The notes beneath the pieces were generated by a model. It was not told the DNA's origin. It saw nothing but the letters and a program-made list of their open reading frames with translations, and ran no database searches. Positions 53,578-63,744 of a stretch of DNA of 64,000 nt are shown one piece after another. The translations under genes and the position numbers were made by a program. Source of the stretch: JANSWY01 sp965243755 (GTDB lineage Bacteria > Bacteroidota > Bacteroidia > Cytophagales > Cyclobacteriaceae); assembly GCA_965243755.1 (NCBI GenBank), contig CBDEVW010000003.1, positions 496,001 through 560,000 of the forward strand, in the 5' to 3' direction. Each line of letters starts with the position of its first letter. Position 1 is the first letter of the stretch.

Positions 53578-55134
53578 CTAGTAGCCGTCATTTTGAATAA
53601 ATGCTCCTCCTGAGAGGTCAATCTCAGCTTGTGGGATTGGAAAAAAGCCTCTGGTTGCCGGGTTAAAAGTCACATCAAATATTTGCTGATCACCCTGATA
53701 GTTGGGTCCTCTTTCGCCAGACATAGATAATTGGCTGGTGGCATAGTCCATACCACGTCTGATCACATCAAAATACCTGATGCCTTCCAGGGCCAATTCC
53801 ATTCTTCGTTCGTGGTAAATGTTATCAAGCGTGACAGGTACACTTGGCAGACCAACTCTCGCTCTTACCTGATCCAGATATGTTTGAGCGTTGGCGCTTC
53901 CCAATTCTGCAGCCATTAGTAACACATCAGAATACCTTATCACCCTGTGGTTGGCTGTTCGAATCAACTCAAACTGACCCAAAGCACCAGCGTGTTCATT
54001 ATCAGAAGTGTATTTCTGTGAATAGTAGCCAGTATGCTGATAACCAATCGCCAGGGTTCCGTCCAACTCTGATTGGAACAATACTGTAGCATCCAACCTC
54101 GGATCACCAGCCATGGCCTGAACCAAATTCTCAGAAACTGGTGCAAAAGACCATCCACGGGTCCAGTTGGCAGAACCACTTTCCACCCTTGGCCCCTGCA
54201 TTTGAGCGGCGAGATTACCCTCTCCACCAATCACGTAACCCCAATCCCACCAGGCGGGATTATCACCGTACGAAATTTCGAAAACTGATTCTACACTAAA
54301 CTCATTGGCTAATCTGAAGATATCCTCATAGTTAGGTAGCAGATCATGGCCGCTATTGGTAATGAGGTCTTCCAGGTATGAAAGAGCAGCTGCCCGGTCA
54401 ATGGTGGTTCCTCCTGCATTTAATTCTGCACCATAAACGCCATTATAGAATAGGTACACTCGTGCAAGTAAAGCTTCAGCTGCCCACCTGCTTATTCTCC
54501 CAGACTCATTGGCCGGTATTGCCCTTGGCAGGTCTTCAATCGCCTCCACTAAGTCCAAAGCAATTTGATTATAAACTTCAGCAGGTTCATTCTGTTCCTG
54601 CTTATATTCAGAAGGCCCTTTTATTGTAGCAGTAAGCAGTGGCACATTTTCAAAGAATCTTGCCAGCTCGAAATAGAAATAAGCCCTAAGGAACTTTGCC
54701 TCTGCAGTAGTTCGTAACTTAAACTGATCAGATGCGCTAATCCCGTCAATGATTTCCAGGTACAGATTAGCTCTGTATATCCCGGTATAATTTTTCATCC
54801 AGGTAGCCCTGACAAGCAAATTATCCGTTGGGATTTCAAACCTGTTTAATTCATCTTCATTAGCACCATCGTTGGCATCTCCACCTCCAGCGAAAGCATC
54901 GTCTGAAAGAATATCCGAAACTGTTATAAATGGTGCCCAGGAAACGCCGGGAACTGATTGGTGACCAAGGACATCATATACCGCAACCAATGCCTCCATT
55001 GCATCATCTTCGGTACGATAGAAGTTTGAAGAAACCACCTGATCTAATGGCTGTCTATCCAGAAACTCATCTGAACAACCGAAAGTAAGTACACCTGTAA
55101 AAATTAAGGCGATATGTATATTCTTAATATTCAT
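53578..55134 (-). CDS. susD: SusD/RagB family glycan-binding lipoprotein
   Basis: The 518-residue outer-membrane lipoprotein (lipobox LTFGCSDEFLD) has the SusD TPR core and the N-terminal LDRQPLDQVVSSNFYRTEDDA motif. The C-terminal NPATRGFFPIPQAEIDLSGG stretch is standard for the family. SusD forms the lid of the SusC transporter and binds the oligosaccharide. The gene is 20 bases downstream of susC. The symbol denotes the family member of this locus, not the Bacteroides starch gene. Confidence 0.93.
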   Translation of the reverse strand: MNIKNIHIALIFTGVLTFGCSDEFLDRQPLDQVVSSNFYRTEDDAMEALVAVYDVLGHQSVPGVSWAPFITVSDILSDDAFAGGGDANDGANEDELNRFEIPTDNLLVRATWMKNYTGIYRANLYLEIIDGISASDQFKLRTTAEAKFLRAYFYFELARFFENVPLLTATIKGPSEYKQEQNEPAEVYNQIALDLVEAIEDLPRAIPANESGRISRWAAEALLARVYLFYNGVYGAELNAGGTTIDRAAALSYLEDLITNSGHDLLPNYEDIFRLANEFSVESVFEISYGDNPAWWDWGYVIGGEGNLAAQMQGPRVESGSANWTRGWSFAPVSENLVQAMAGDPRLDATVLFQSELDGTLAIGYQHTGYYSQKYTSDNEHAGALGQFELIRTANHRVIRYSDVLLMAAELGSANAQTYLDQVRARVGLPSVPVTLDNIYHERRMELALEGIRYFDVIRRGMDYATSQLSMSGERGPNYQGDQQIFDVTFNPATRGFFPIPQAEIDLSGGAFIQNDGY

Positions 55135-55154
55135 TTTTCTCTACTGTTTATTGA

Positions 55155-58100
55155 TTAGAAAGTAAGAGTAGTACCGACTCTGAAGGTTCTGGCCTGAGGG
55201 TAAATAGCCCTGTCAATACCAATATCGAATGAGCTCATCGCTCCAATTTCAGGGTCTGCCCCTGTGTATCCTGTGATTGTAACTACATTCTCACCGGAGA
55301 TATAAACTCTCCACTGGGTAGCTCCAATTTTTGACAGGAAGCTCTGAGGAAGGCTGTAACCTATTTGGATGTTCTTCAAGCGAACATATGAGGCATTTTC
55401 AATGTAGAGGTCTGAAATACGATTATTATTGTTGGTATCAGACCAGGTAAATCTTGGTACTTCATTGGAGCTTCCAGACTCTGTCCACCGGTTCAATGAT
55501 GCAGCAGGAAGATTGGTATATCGTAAATCTCTTCTGGTTATCCCGTTAAAGACATCATTACCAAATGCGCCATTGAAGAAAATAGAGAAGTCAAACCCTT
55601 TGAAGTCAGCAGTTGCGGTGAGGCCAGTGGTCCAGGTTGGTGTAGGGTTACCAATCATGGTTCTGTCATTATCATCCAGGACCCCATCTCCATTGACGTC
55701 TACAAATCTCACATCTCCGGGAACTGCGTTAGGTTGCAGCGGAAATCCATCACCACCGATATGGGCAAATACCTCGGATTGATCCTGGAATATGCCGTCA
55801 GTTTTGTATCCCCAGAAATATCCTATAGGAAGTCCTTCTTCTCCTCTGGTCACTGCTCCTGCTACGGCCCATGAAGCACCCTGAATAAAACCATCAGGAT
55901 TCTTGATTACCGTCATTTTGTTTTGATTGTAAGCAGCATTCGCGCTAATGGAATAATTCAAATCTCCTTTTCTGTTCCTGTAGTTCATGGAGAGCTCTAT
56001 CCCCCTGTTCTCCACGCTACCTACATTATCTACAGGAGGAGCATTTCCTACATGACCTGGAATTGGGATTACTTCTAATAACTTTTCAGTAGTTTTCACA
56101 TAGTAGTCAGCGGTGAATGTGATTTTGTCCTCAAACAATCCGAAATCCATAGCCACATCCAGCTGCTTAGATTCTTCCCATTGAATATCGAGATTGGCTA
56201 CAGATAGTGGTGATGAACCTACCAGTGAATTACCACCAATGATATATCTTCTTGTTTGGTCAATTCTTGATACGTACTGGTAATTACCGATATTCTGATT
56301 ACCATTTACTCCATAAGATCCTCGGATCTTCCAAAAATTGACAGGCCCCAGGTTGGAAAGAAATTTCTCATCCGAAGGTACCCAGGCAACACCCACTGAA
56401 GGGAACCACCCAAATCTTTTATTAGGTCCAAACTTTGATGAACCATCTCTTCTTAGAATAGCTGTAAATGAGTATTTGCCTTTAAAATCGTAGGTTACCC
56501 TTCCAAACAGAGAATATAGAGCCTCATGAGCAGCACCGCCACCAGCCTGATCTACTGTATCTGTTGCCAGGTTGAGGTAAACATTATTTGGGTCTATGGT
56601 AGGTACACCAGCATTGAATCCAGACAGGTCCTCGTAAAGTCCTTCCAGGGCAGTCATCCCTACTAAACCACTCATGTTGTGATCTCCTACCTGTTTGGTG
56701 TAGGAAGCTGTATTTTCAAACTGCCAGGTAAAATACCTTTGAATGCTTTTGCTCACCGTGCTGACACTTCTATTCTGAGCGCCATTGAGATAATAGATCG
56801 GTATGAAACCATCATTGGTAACAAAAGCGAGATCAGTTCCCAGGCTTGACTTCAATTTTAAACCTTCTATAGGCATCAATTCTCCATACACCTGACCAAC
56901 AAATTTGTCAACCGTTGTTTCAGAGTGAGTATTTTCAATCAGTGCCAATGGGTTTACAATTTCAGCTCCTATGTTGGTTGATATTCCATACACGTTCCCG
57001 TTCTCATCAGTAACCACCGGCTGATTAGAATAAGGTGGCTGACTTAAAATATCAGGATCAGTTTCAAATACAGGAGTAAGCGGATCGAGGTTTACTGCAC
57101 TACTGTAAGCACCATTGAATGATTGGTTTGAGCCAATGCCTCGCCTAATGATATGTGTATAAGCAAGATTGTTCCCAAAATTAAACATCTTGTTAACCTT
57201 GTGAACAGAATTTATTCTTGCCGTATAGCGATCAAATTGTGATTTTTCTCCCCCGATTATACCCTGCTGAGAAAATGCTGATAAAGAAGAAGAGAAAGAG
57301 GATTTAGCATTTCCTCCCATCACTGTAATTTGATGATTAAACATCGGAGCGTTTTCCTCAAACAAAGCATCCTGCCAGTCTGTATCATGTGCGGCTGGAA
57401 CCGACAAGTCGAATGGTTCGGTCAAGCCTGCATTCCTCGCTCCTTCGTTTTGCATCATACGGTACTCCTCCGCATTCAGCATGTCGATTTTCTTAGCAAC
57501 ATTTTGAACCGCAACATATCCGGAATATGATACATTAAGTTTTCCCTCTGTTCCGGTTTTGGTTGTAATCAGAACCACACCGTTTGCAGCCCTGGCCCCA
57601 TAAATGGCAGCTGACGCTGCATCCTTTAGTACATCAATGGATTCAATATCACCAGGGTTCAGGTAGTCAATTCCACCAACGACCAATCCATCAACCACAT
57701 AAAGCGGCTCAGCATTGAGCGTAGTACCTGCACCTCTGATACGGACAGTTGGCGCTTCCCCTGGTTGACCTGAAAGGTTTGTTACCTGTACTCCGGCAGT
57801 TCTACCTTGTAATGCCTGTTCAACCCTTAGTACCGGTGTTGCATTAATTTCTTCAGCAGATACACTGGCTATTGCTCCGGTAACCACTTTCTTTTTCTGA
57901 ACACCATAACCAACAACCACAACCTCCTCTAATTCTGTGACGTCAGTGTTCAATTTGATATTAATAACTGTCTGCCCCGCTACTGCAACCTCTTTGGTTT
58001 CATAACCTATAAATGATATGACCAGCACATCATTATTAATGTCATTTACTGAAAGTGAAAAGTAGCCATCGATATCGGTTACAGTACCGTTTGAGGTACC

Positions 58101-58235
58101 CTTTAGTAGTACAGTGGCTCCTGGAACTGACTCACCGGTTTCATCGATGATGTTCCCCCTCACTGTTGTACCCTGCGCATGCGCTCCTAAAATAGAGACT
58201 TGAAAAAGTACAATGAATAGTAAGAACTGCTTCAT
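55155..58235 (-). CDS. susC: SusC/RagA family TonB-dependent receptor
   Basis: The 1026-residue outer-membrane transporter has a signal peptide (about 1-20), a carboxypeptidase-regulatory-like domain (about 24-110; GESVPGATVLLKGTSNGT), the TonB-plug domain (about 115-230; SVSAEEINATPVLRVEQALQ, then VRIRGAGTTLNAEPLYVVDG) and a 22-strand barrel ending FRVGTTLTF with a terminal aromatic. It imports beta-glucan oligosaccharides with SusD. It is the first gene of the locus. Its 316-base upstream gap, shared with the divergent regulator, holds the TACATCA repeats. Confidence 0.93.
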   Translation of the reverse strand: MKQFLLFIVLFQVSILGAHAQGTTVRGNIIDETGESVPGATVLLKGTSNGTVTDIDGYFSLSVNDINNDVLVISFIGYETKEVAVAGQTVINIKLNTDVTELEEVVVVGYGVQKKKVVTGAIASVSAEEINATPVLRVEQALQGRTAGVQVTNLSGQPGEAPTVRIRGAGTTLNAEPLYVVDGLVVGGIDYLNPGDIESIDVLKDAASAAIYGARAANGVVLITTKTGTEGKLNVSYSGYVAVQNVAKKIDMLNAEEYRMMQNEGARNAGLTEPFDLSVPAAHDTDWQDALFEENAPMFNHQITVMGGNAKSSFSSSLSAFSQQGIIGGEKSQFDRYTARINSVHKVNKMFNFGNNLAYTHIIRRGIGSNQSFNGAYSSAVNLDPLTPVFETDPDILSQPPYSNQPVVTDENGNVYGISTNIGAEIVNPLALIENTHSETTVDKFVGQVYGELMPIEGLKLKSSLGTDLAFVTNDGFIPIYYLNGAQNRSVSTVSKSIQRYFTWQFENTASYTKQVGDHNMSGLVGMTALEGLYEDLSGFNAGVPTIDPNNVYLNLATDTVDQAGGGAAHEALYSLFGRVTYDFKGKYSFTAILRRDGSSKFGPNKRFGWFPSVGVAWVPSDEKFLSNLGPVNFWKIRGSYGVNGNQNIGNYQYVSRIDQTRRYIIGGNSLVGSSPLSVANLDIQWEESKQLDVAMDFGLFEDKITFTADYYVKTTEKLLEVIPIPGHVGNAPPVDNVGSVENRGIELSMNYRNRKGDLNYSISANAAYNQNKMTVIKNPDGFIQGASWAVAGAVTRGEEGLPIGYFWGYKTDGIFQDQSEVFAHIGGDGFPLQPNAVPGDVRFVDVNGDGVLDDNDRTMIGNPTPTWTTGLTATADFKGFDFSIFFNGAFGNDVFNGITRRDLRYTNLPAASLNRWTESGSSNEVPRFTWSDTNNNNRISDLYIENASYVRLKNIQIGYSLPQSFLSKIGATQWRVYISGENVVTITGYTGADPEIGAMSSFDIGIDRAIYPQARTFRVGTTLTF

Positions 58236-58401
58236 ATTTTACATTAGTTAATTAAGATGGGATCTGCATTCCCGTTTTGTTTAAGAAAATTTCAACTGCA
58301 AACGATTGGAAATTCCTTTCTTTTAATGTTCCTAATCAGAAATCAGTGAAAATTGTGATTTTAAAGGTATGAGAGGGGCTGAAATAACACTAAAATCGAT
58401 C

Positions 58402-58509
58402 TACATCAATAACTCAACAACTCGAAAAAATAAATACATCAATAATACATCAATCAGCTAAAAAACTTGCCTAAAATGAACGTATGAAGTAATTTTAGAA
58501 TACATCACA
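58402..58509. promoter_or_regulatory. Four TACATCA boxes in 11-bp phase, candidate operator of the glucan locus
   Basis: The 316-base gap 58236-58551 lies between susC (minus) and its regulator (plus). TACATCAAT occurs at 58402, 58435 and 58446, and TACATCACA at 58501, all in the same orientation. The distances are 33, 11 and 55 bp, each a multiple of 11, so all four boxes face the same side of the helix. CTAAAAT-N14-ATTTTAG (58471-58498) lies between boxes 3 and 4. No TAnnTTTG promoter box is obvious in either direction, as expected for an activator-dependent locus. Confidence 0.6.
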
Positions 58510-58551
58510 GTTTAAAATATTTTCACACGTTATTTCTTACCCATTTTACAA

Positions 58552-61473
58552 GTGAATAGACCTATATACATAGCCAGCATTAAAAAAATTCAATTTGTAA
58601 TCACTCTGTCATTATTGCTCTGTTGTCCTGTTCTGGCTCAGAATTCTTTTAAAGGCATGCCATTTATCACCAACTTCAGCACAGATGATTACCAGGGAGG
58701 AATTCAAAACTGGGACATTACACAGGACAAGAGAGGTTTCATCTATGTGGCAAATAATTTTGGCTTGTTGGAGTTCGATGGAAACGAATGGAGGCTATAT
58801 GACATCTATAATAACACGAAACTGCGTTCCGTACATGTTGCTCAGGATGGAAAGATTTACATAGGGGGTCAGTCCATATTTGGTTACTTTGAAGCTGATG
58901 AAACAGGACTGTTAAAGTTTACTCCGCTACTTGACAGGGTACCTGAAAAGTTTAGAAATTTCGATGATGTCTGGAAAATCTATGAATCTCCTTCAGGAAT
59001 TATCTTTGGTACATCAGTCCATCTATTCGTTTATAAAGACAATCAGATCAATGTATTGTCCTCCCGTCAGAATTTCATGATACCAGAGCAGTCTAATACC
59101 AGGGTAATTTTGACTGATACAGAAAAAGGCATTGTTACTATTGAAAACGGAAAAATCGTCGTACTTGCTGAATACCTGAAAGGAGAAAACATAAGAGCAG
59201 TACTTCCTTACACTAATAACCGATACCTGATCATTTCGTACGATGGTAAATTTTTCCTCTATGACGAACATGGGATTGAGGAATGGGAATTCGCTGCATC
59301 CGAATTTGTTAAAAATGCGCTGGTCAATACCGCTACTATCCTGAATGATGGGAACATTGCGCTGGGCACTCAGAACAGCGGATTGGTGATCCTCTCTCCA
59401 AATGGAAAGATTACGGACAACTTCACCGTCAACAGAGGGCTCAATAACCGTACAGTCAATACAGTCTATGAAGATGGCTTTAATAACCTCTGGGTGGGGT
59501 TAAACGATGGCATATCTTATATCGAGAGAGGTTCTGCATTTTCGCATATCAATGAGGATCTTGGGCTTAGAGGAATCGGATATGCCGCAGAACTGCACAA
59601 TGGAAACCTGTACCTGGGAACATCCAACGGCCTTTTTTACGCATCGCAGGAAGCACTAAGTAAAGGCAAACCATTTGAATTTGTAGAAGGGTCCAGGGGG
59701 CATGTCAATAATGTTGAAGTCGTAGGAAATGATCTGCTGATGTCTCATCATGATGGTGCGTTTATTGTAAGGGAAAATAAAGCTTACCAAATTTCGGACG
59801 TTTCTGGCTCATGGAAGTTCTTTAGTCCAACCAATCTCCCAGACATATTGATTGAAGGAACATATTATGGGTTCAACTATTACAGAAATCAATCCGCACA
59901 AAAGGAACTGATCGGACATGTTGAAGGCTTTGGTGAGTCTTCACGTGTGATCGAACAGGATGGTACGGGCAATGTCTGGATGACCCATGGCTATAAAGGT
60001 GCCTACAAAATCAGATTTGACGAGGATGGAATCGCAAGAATGAATTTTTACAATTCAAAAAACGGTTTCCCTGCAGATATATTGATTAATGTCTTTAAAA
60101 TTCAGGGTGAACTGGTCTTTGGAAGCCAGGATGGAATCTATCGATACGATTCAGAATTAGACTCTTTTGTGGTGCACTCCAAACTCGACCAATTGTTTCA
60201 GGAGGAAAATTATGTTGGCCAGTTGAAAGAGGATATCATGGGTAACATTTATTTCATTGCCGACAATAAAATTGGCAGGCTCAACAAAAACAATAATAAT
60301 TCCTTCCAAAAGGAGGTCAACCTGTTTAAAAAAGTCAACCACCTTTTGAACGATGACCTGCAAAACATTCATTGCATTGACTTACAAAATGTGCTTATTG
60401 GAGCAAAGGACGGTTTTATTCATTTCAACCCCACTGTTTCGAAGGCTTTGCCCGAAAAGTATCATGCTTTTATCAGACAGGTGAAGGTAGAAGGAACCAC
60501 CGACAGTCTGATTTTTGGTGGCGCACATACCAATAGCAATATGTCCCTGTCCGTGCAGCCGGAATCCAGTATTCCTTCCCTGCCCTATGAATGGAATAAC
60601 ATTAAATTCACTTATAGCACCCCTTATTTTGATGGCCTTAAGAATGAATATAGCTATAAACTCGAAGGGTTCAACGACAAATGGTCTGATTGGTCAACAT
60701 TCAACACCAAGGAATATACGAACTTAAGAGAAGGGAATTATACTTTTCAACTGAGGGCGAAGAACATCTATGGCAAAGTAAGTGAGATCACTTCTTATTC
60801 ATTCGATATTGAAGCACCCTGGTACCGCTCCATTATCGCTTATGTAACTTATGTGATGATTTTCCTGGCCATTTTTGGAGTCTCGTTGGCAGGGTTGGAT
60901 AAAAAACACAAGAAGGATAAACTGGCTATGGAGTTGAAGCAAAAGCAACAGCTTCAGAAAAAGGACAGTGAATTGCATGAGGTTACCAAGAAATCGGAAC
61001 AGGAGATAACCAGTCTGAAAACTGAAAAACTACAGGGGGAAATCCGTCATAAAAATAAAGAATTGGCCAGTGCAACCATGTATATCATCAACAGGAATGA
61101 GTTCATTCATGAAATTAAAACCAGTTTGACCAATATCGTGAAGAAGAAAAATGGTGCCAGTACCGATCTCAATAAAATCATCAAAGACATTGAAAAAAAC
61201 ACCAATGAAGCGGAAGACTGGAAACAATTTGAAGTTCACTTTGATGAAGTGCATCATGGATTCACCTCCAAGTTACGGGAAGAATTCCCAGACCTTACAC
61301 CACAGGAAATTAAGTTAAGCGCTTACCTGAGAATGAATATGACCACCAAAGAAATCGCCAGTCTGATGCATATCTCACCTCGCGGAGTAGAAATTGGCCG
61401 TTACCGATTGCGTAAAAAACTAGGACTTGAGCGAAGTGTCAACCTGGTAGATTTTATGATGAATTTTAATTAA
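58552..61473 (+). CDS. Membrane ligand sensor with Y_Y_Y domain and LuxR-type HTH
   Basis: The 973-residue one-component regulator has a signal or anchor segment (about 10-30), a periplasmic two-propeller sensor (about 35-690; GIQNWDITQDKRGFIYVANN), a Y_Y_Y domain (about 700-775; SYKLEGFNDKWSDWS), a transmembrane helix (about 780-800), a coiled coil (about 805-870) and a C-terminal LuxR-type HTH (LTPQEIKLSAYLRMNMTTKE, then IASLMHISPRGVEIGRYRLR). It is divergent from susC and is the likely activator of the glucan locus, sensing an oligosaccharide in the periplasm. The start is GTG 58552: an in-frame stop lies at 58513-58515 and no ATG precedes the signal segment. Confidence 0.85.
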   Translation: MNRPIYIASIKKIQFVITLSLLLCCPVLAQNSFKGMPFITNFSTDDYQGGIQNWDITQDKRGFIYVANNFGLLEFDGNEWRLYDIYNNTKLRSVHVAQDGKIYIGGQSIFGYFEADETGLLKFTPLLDRVPEKFRNFDDVWKIYESPSGIIFGTSVHLFVYKDNQINVLSSRQNFMIPEQSNTRVILTDTEKGIVTIENGKIVVLAEYLKGENIRAVLPYTNNRYLIISYDGKFFLYDEHGIEEWEFAASEFVKNALVNTATILNDGNIALGTQNSGLVILSPNGKITDNFTVNRGLNNRTVNTVYEDGFNNLWVGLNDGISYIERGSAFSHINEDLGLRGIGYAAELHNGNLYLGTSNGLFYASQEALSKGKPFEFVEGSRGHVNNVEVVGNDLLMSHHDGAFIVRENKAYQISDVSGSWKFFSPTNLPDILIEGTYYGFNYYRNQSAQKELIGHVEGFGESSRVIEQDGTGNVWMTHGYKGAYKIRFDEDGIARMNFYNSKNGFPADILINVFKIQGELVFGSQDGIYRYDSELDSFVVHSKLDQLFQEENYVGQLKEDIMGNIYFIADNKIGRLNKNNNNSFQKEVNLFKKVNHLLNDDLQNIHCIDLQNVLIGAKDGFIHFNPTVSKALPEKYHAFIRQVKVEGTTDSLIFGGAHTNSNMSLSVQPESSIPSLPYEWNNIKFTYSTPYFDGLKNEYSYKLEGFNDKWSDWSTFNTKEYTNLREGNYTFQLRAKNIYGKVSEITSYSFDIEAPWYRSIIAYVTYVMIFLAIFGVSLAGLDKKHKKDKLAMELKQKQQLQKKDSELHEVTKKSEQEITSLKTEKLQGEIRHKNKELASATMYIINRNEFIHEIKTSLTNIVKKKNGASTDLNKIIKDIEKNTNEAEDWKQFEVHFDEVHHGFTSKLREEFPDLTPQEIKLSAYLRMNMTTKEIASLMHISPRGVEIGRYRLRKKLGLERSVNLVDFMMNFN

Positions 61474-62080
61474 GGTGCCCCCTTTCATCAAATTTGGCTA
61501 TTTGAAAAACTGATCCACTATACGTCAAATGATACAGGCACAGGTTTTCGTGCGAGAACATGTCCATGTATCTCAAATGATGGTTTAACAACCAACATAA
61601 CAAGATGCGCATTGCTCGTCCATGCATACAGATCAATACGTTCTTTTCATCAGACCTTGACATGATCACTTCCATGGCCTCCTTTTGGCGCTTCATAACA
61701 TCCAGAGGAGATTCTCCACCAGGAATCTTGTATTCCAAATCCCCCTCATGCCAGGCATTGATCATCTCCTGATAGGTTTGATGAGAATTGTCAGAAAAGT
61801 ACTGGCCTTCTTTTTCGCCCCAACAGATTTCATTGAGTCCTTCTAGTTTTTCATAGGCCAAACCATCATCAATAAATCCTTTTGCCGATTCGTAGGTTCT
61901 AATGAGCCCGGAAATGTATAATTTGTCAAAACCGTAGTTCTTGTAAGCCTCGTAAAACTTCTTAGCTTGTTTCCTTCCATTTTCATTCAAAGGCGCATCA
62001 ATTCCACTACCTTGTACCCTTCCCTGCTTATTATAGTCCGTCTGACCGTGTCTTACGATAAGTAAATTCTTGGTTTTCAA
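61466..62080 (-). CDS. Histidine phosphatase superfamily protein (phosphoglycerate mutase-like)
   Basis: The 204-residue protein has the catalytic LIVRHGQTDYNKQGRVQGSG at the start and a second His in ICMHGRAMRILLCW. It is a branch-1 histidine phosphatase, possibly a phosphatase of small phosphorylated metabolites rather than a true mutase. The start is TTG 62080: no ATG lies between the upstream stop and the catalytic motif, and AAAAGAAGA seven bases before supplies the ribosome-binding site. Its stop overlaps the regulator gene end by eight bases. It is divergent from the menaquinone genes across 41 bases. Confidence 0.85.
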   Translation of the reverse strand: MKTKNLLIVRHGQTDYNKQGRVQGSGIDAPLNENGRKQAKKFYEAYKNYGFDKLYISGLIRTYESAKGFIDDGLAYEKLEGLNEICWGEKEGQYFSDNSHQTYQEMINAWHEGDLEYKIPGGESPLDVMKRQKEAMEVIMSRSDEKNVLICMHGRAMRILLCWLLNHHLRYMDMFSHENLCLYHLTYSGSVFQIAKFDERGHLN

Positions 62081-62121
62081 ATCAAATCTTCTTTTGTTTG
62101 CTACGTATTTAAACTAACTCA

Positions 62122-62541
62122 ATGTTCCACCCGGAATTCTCGCTCGAAAATATCAATAACTTTTCAAAAGGCTGCATGGTTGAGCACCTTGGAATAGAAA
62201 TTTATGAAATTGGTAATGATTACGTGAAGGGCAAAATGCCTGTCGATGAGCGAACAAAACAACCCCTTGGCCTGTTGCATGGAGGAGCGTCAGTGGCGTT
62301 GGCAGAGACCCTGGGAAGTATTGCTGCAACAGCTTGTCTGGATCCTACAACCCAATTTGCTGTTGGGCTTGAGATCAATGCCAATCACATTAAGAGTGCT
62401 AAAGATGGTCATGTTTATGGAACTGCAAGACCCATACATACAGGTAGAAATACCCATGTGTGGGAGATCAGAATCGAAAATGAAAAAAAAGAGTTGGTTT
62501 GTGTGAGTAGGATCACACTTTCTATAATGGATAGAAGATGA
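62122..62541 (+). CDS. Hotdog-fold thioesterase, likely DHNA-CoA hydrolase (MenI-like)
   Basis: The 139-residue PaaI/YdiI-type thioesterase has LGLLHGGASVALAETLGSIA, with the catalytic Glu in ALAETLG and the His-Gly-Gly of the family. Its neighbours are menF (4-base ATGA overlap) and menD, so hydrolysis of 1,4-dihydroxy-2-naphthoyl-CoA in menaquinone synthesis is the most likely role; a general acyl-CoA thioesterase is the alternative. It opens the plus-strand operon at the right edge. Confidence 0.8.
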   Translation: MFHPEFSLENINNFSKGCMVEHLGIEIYEIGNDYVKGKMPVDERTKQPLGLLHGGASVALAETLGSIAATACLDPTTQFAVGLEINANHIKSAKDGHVYGTARPIHTGRNTHVWEIRIENEKKELVCVSRITLSIMDRR

Positions 62542-63740
62542 ATATATTTCCAATCACAGATAGCAAATTCCAAACCTTAACCGTAGAAGAAAAAATACGA
62601 AGACTGTTTTATCAGGCCACTGCTCAAAACTATTCGGTTGCGCTGTGGAGTCTTCCTCAACAGAAAGACTTCAATCTGTTGATTGACCTGGGCCAGGAAA
62701 TCACGATGGGTAAGGTAGAATTGGAAAATACGGACCCAGGATTTATCGTCTCACCGTTTTTAAATGACCAGGGAAACAAAACGCAATTTTTAAAAGCAAA
62801 TATACTATTTAGCGCAGCTGATGAGACCATCAAGATCGACCCAACACTGAGTAATGAAAAATATGACCTGGCGAAAGACTTGATTGATGCAATAGGAAGC
62901 GAGCCATCGGATAACACATTACATAAAAACAAAGAATTTACCGAGCATGAACCAGACTTTGAAGAGCTGGTGAAAAAAGGTATAGAAGAAATCAATCGGG
63001 AGAAATTTGAGAAGTTTGTCCCTTCCAGAACCACCGAAATAGGTTTGACCAGGAATTTTGACGCTGTTGAAAAAATCATGGAAATCCGAAAGGCCTATGA
63101 CGGGGCATTTTGTTACCTGCTTTCATGTCCTAACTTGGGAACCTGGATGGCAGCTACTCCGGAGTTGTTGATTGAAGTAGTGGATCAGAGGTATTTTAAA
63201 ACAGTAGCACTTGCAGGAACTCAAAACCTGGGAGAAGGAACTTCACTAAGTGAAATCGCCTGGACGCAAAAGGAAATTGAGGAACAGGCCATGGTATCCC
63301 GATACATCATCAACTCATTTAAAAAAATAAGATTAAGGGAATTTGAAGAAAGAGGCCCGAAAACTGTCAAAGCGGGTAATCTTGCTCATCTCAAAACCAC
63401 CTATTCTGTGGATATGGAGGATACCAATTTCCCACAACTAGGATCGGTTATGCTGGATCTACTTCACCCCACCTCAGCAGTTTGTGGTATGCCCCTGGAA
63501 CCAAGCCTGGAATTCCTCATAGATAATGAAGGATATGATCGCGAGTTATTTGCTGGGTTTCTTGGACCCGTTAACATTAACAACAGCACCAATATCTTTG
63601 TAAATCTGCGATGCATGCAAATCATTGGGCAAAGAGGTATACTATATGCTGGTGCGGGAGTTACAGATGATTCTATTCCTTCAAAAGAGTATAAAGAGAC
63701 TGAGCTCAAATTCAGAACATTGTTGAATATCTTAGGATAA
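62538..63740 (+). CDS. menF: Isochorismate synthase MenF
   Basis: The 400-residue chorismate-binding enzyme makes isochorismate, the first step of menaquinone synthesis. The family landmarks are present: LAGTQNLG (with the Glu/Thr region), WTQKEIEEQAMVSRYII, LHPTSAVCGMP and LYAGAGVTDDSIPSKEY near the end. The latter three form the chorismate and magnesium site. It overlaps the thioesterase gene by four bases, and menD follows after four bases, so all three genes form one coupled unit. The anthranilate-synthase and salicylate-synthase alternatives are unlikely beside menD. Confidence 0.9.
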   Translation: MNIFPITDSKFQTLTVEEKIRRLFYQATAQNYSVALWSLPQQKDFNLLIDLGQEITMGKVELENTDPGFIVSPFLNDQGNKTQFLKANILFSAADETIKIDPTLSNEKYDLAKDLIDAIGSEPSDNTLHKNKEFTEHEPDFEELVKKGIEEINREKFEKFVPSRTTEIGLTRNFDAVEKIMEIRKAYDGAFCYLLSCPNLGTWMAATPELLIEVVDQRYFKTVALAGTQNLGEGTSLSEIAWTQKEIEEQAMVSRYIINSFKKIRLREFEERGPKTVKAGNLAHLKTTYSVDMEDTNFPQLGSVMLDLLHPTSAVCGMPLEPSLEFLIDNEGYDRELFAGFLGPVNINNSTNIFVNLRCMQIIGQRGILYAGAGVTDDSIPSKEYKETELKFRTLLNILG

Positions 63741-63744
63741 CCCA

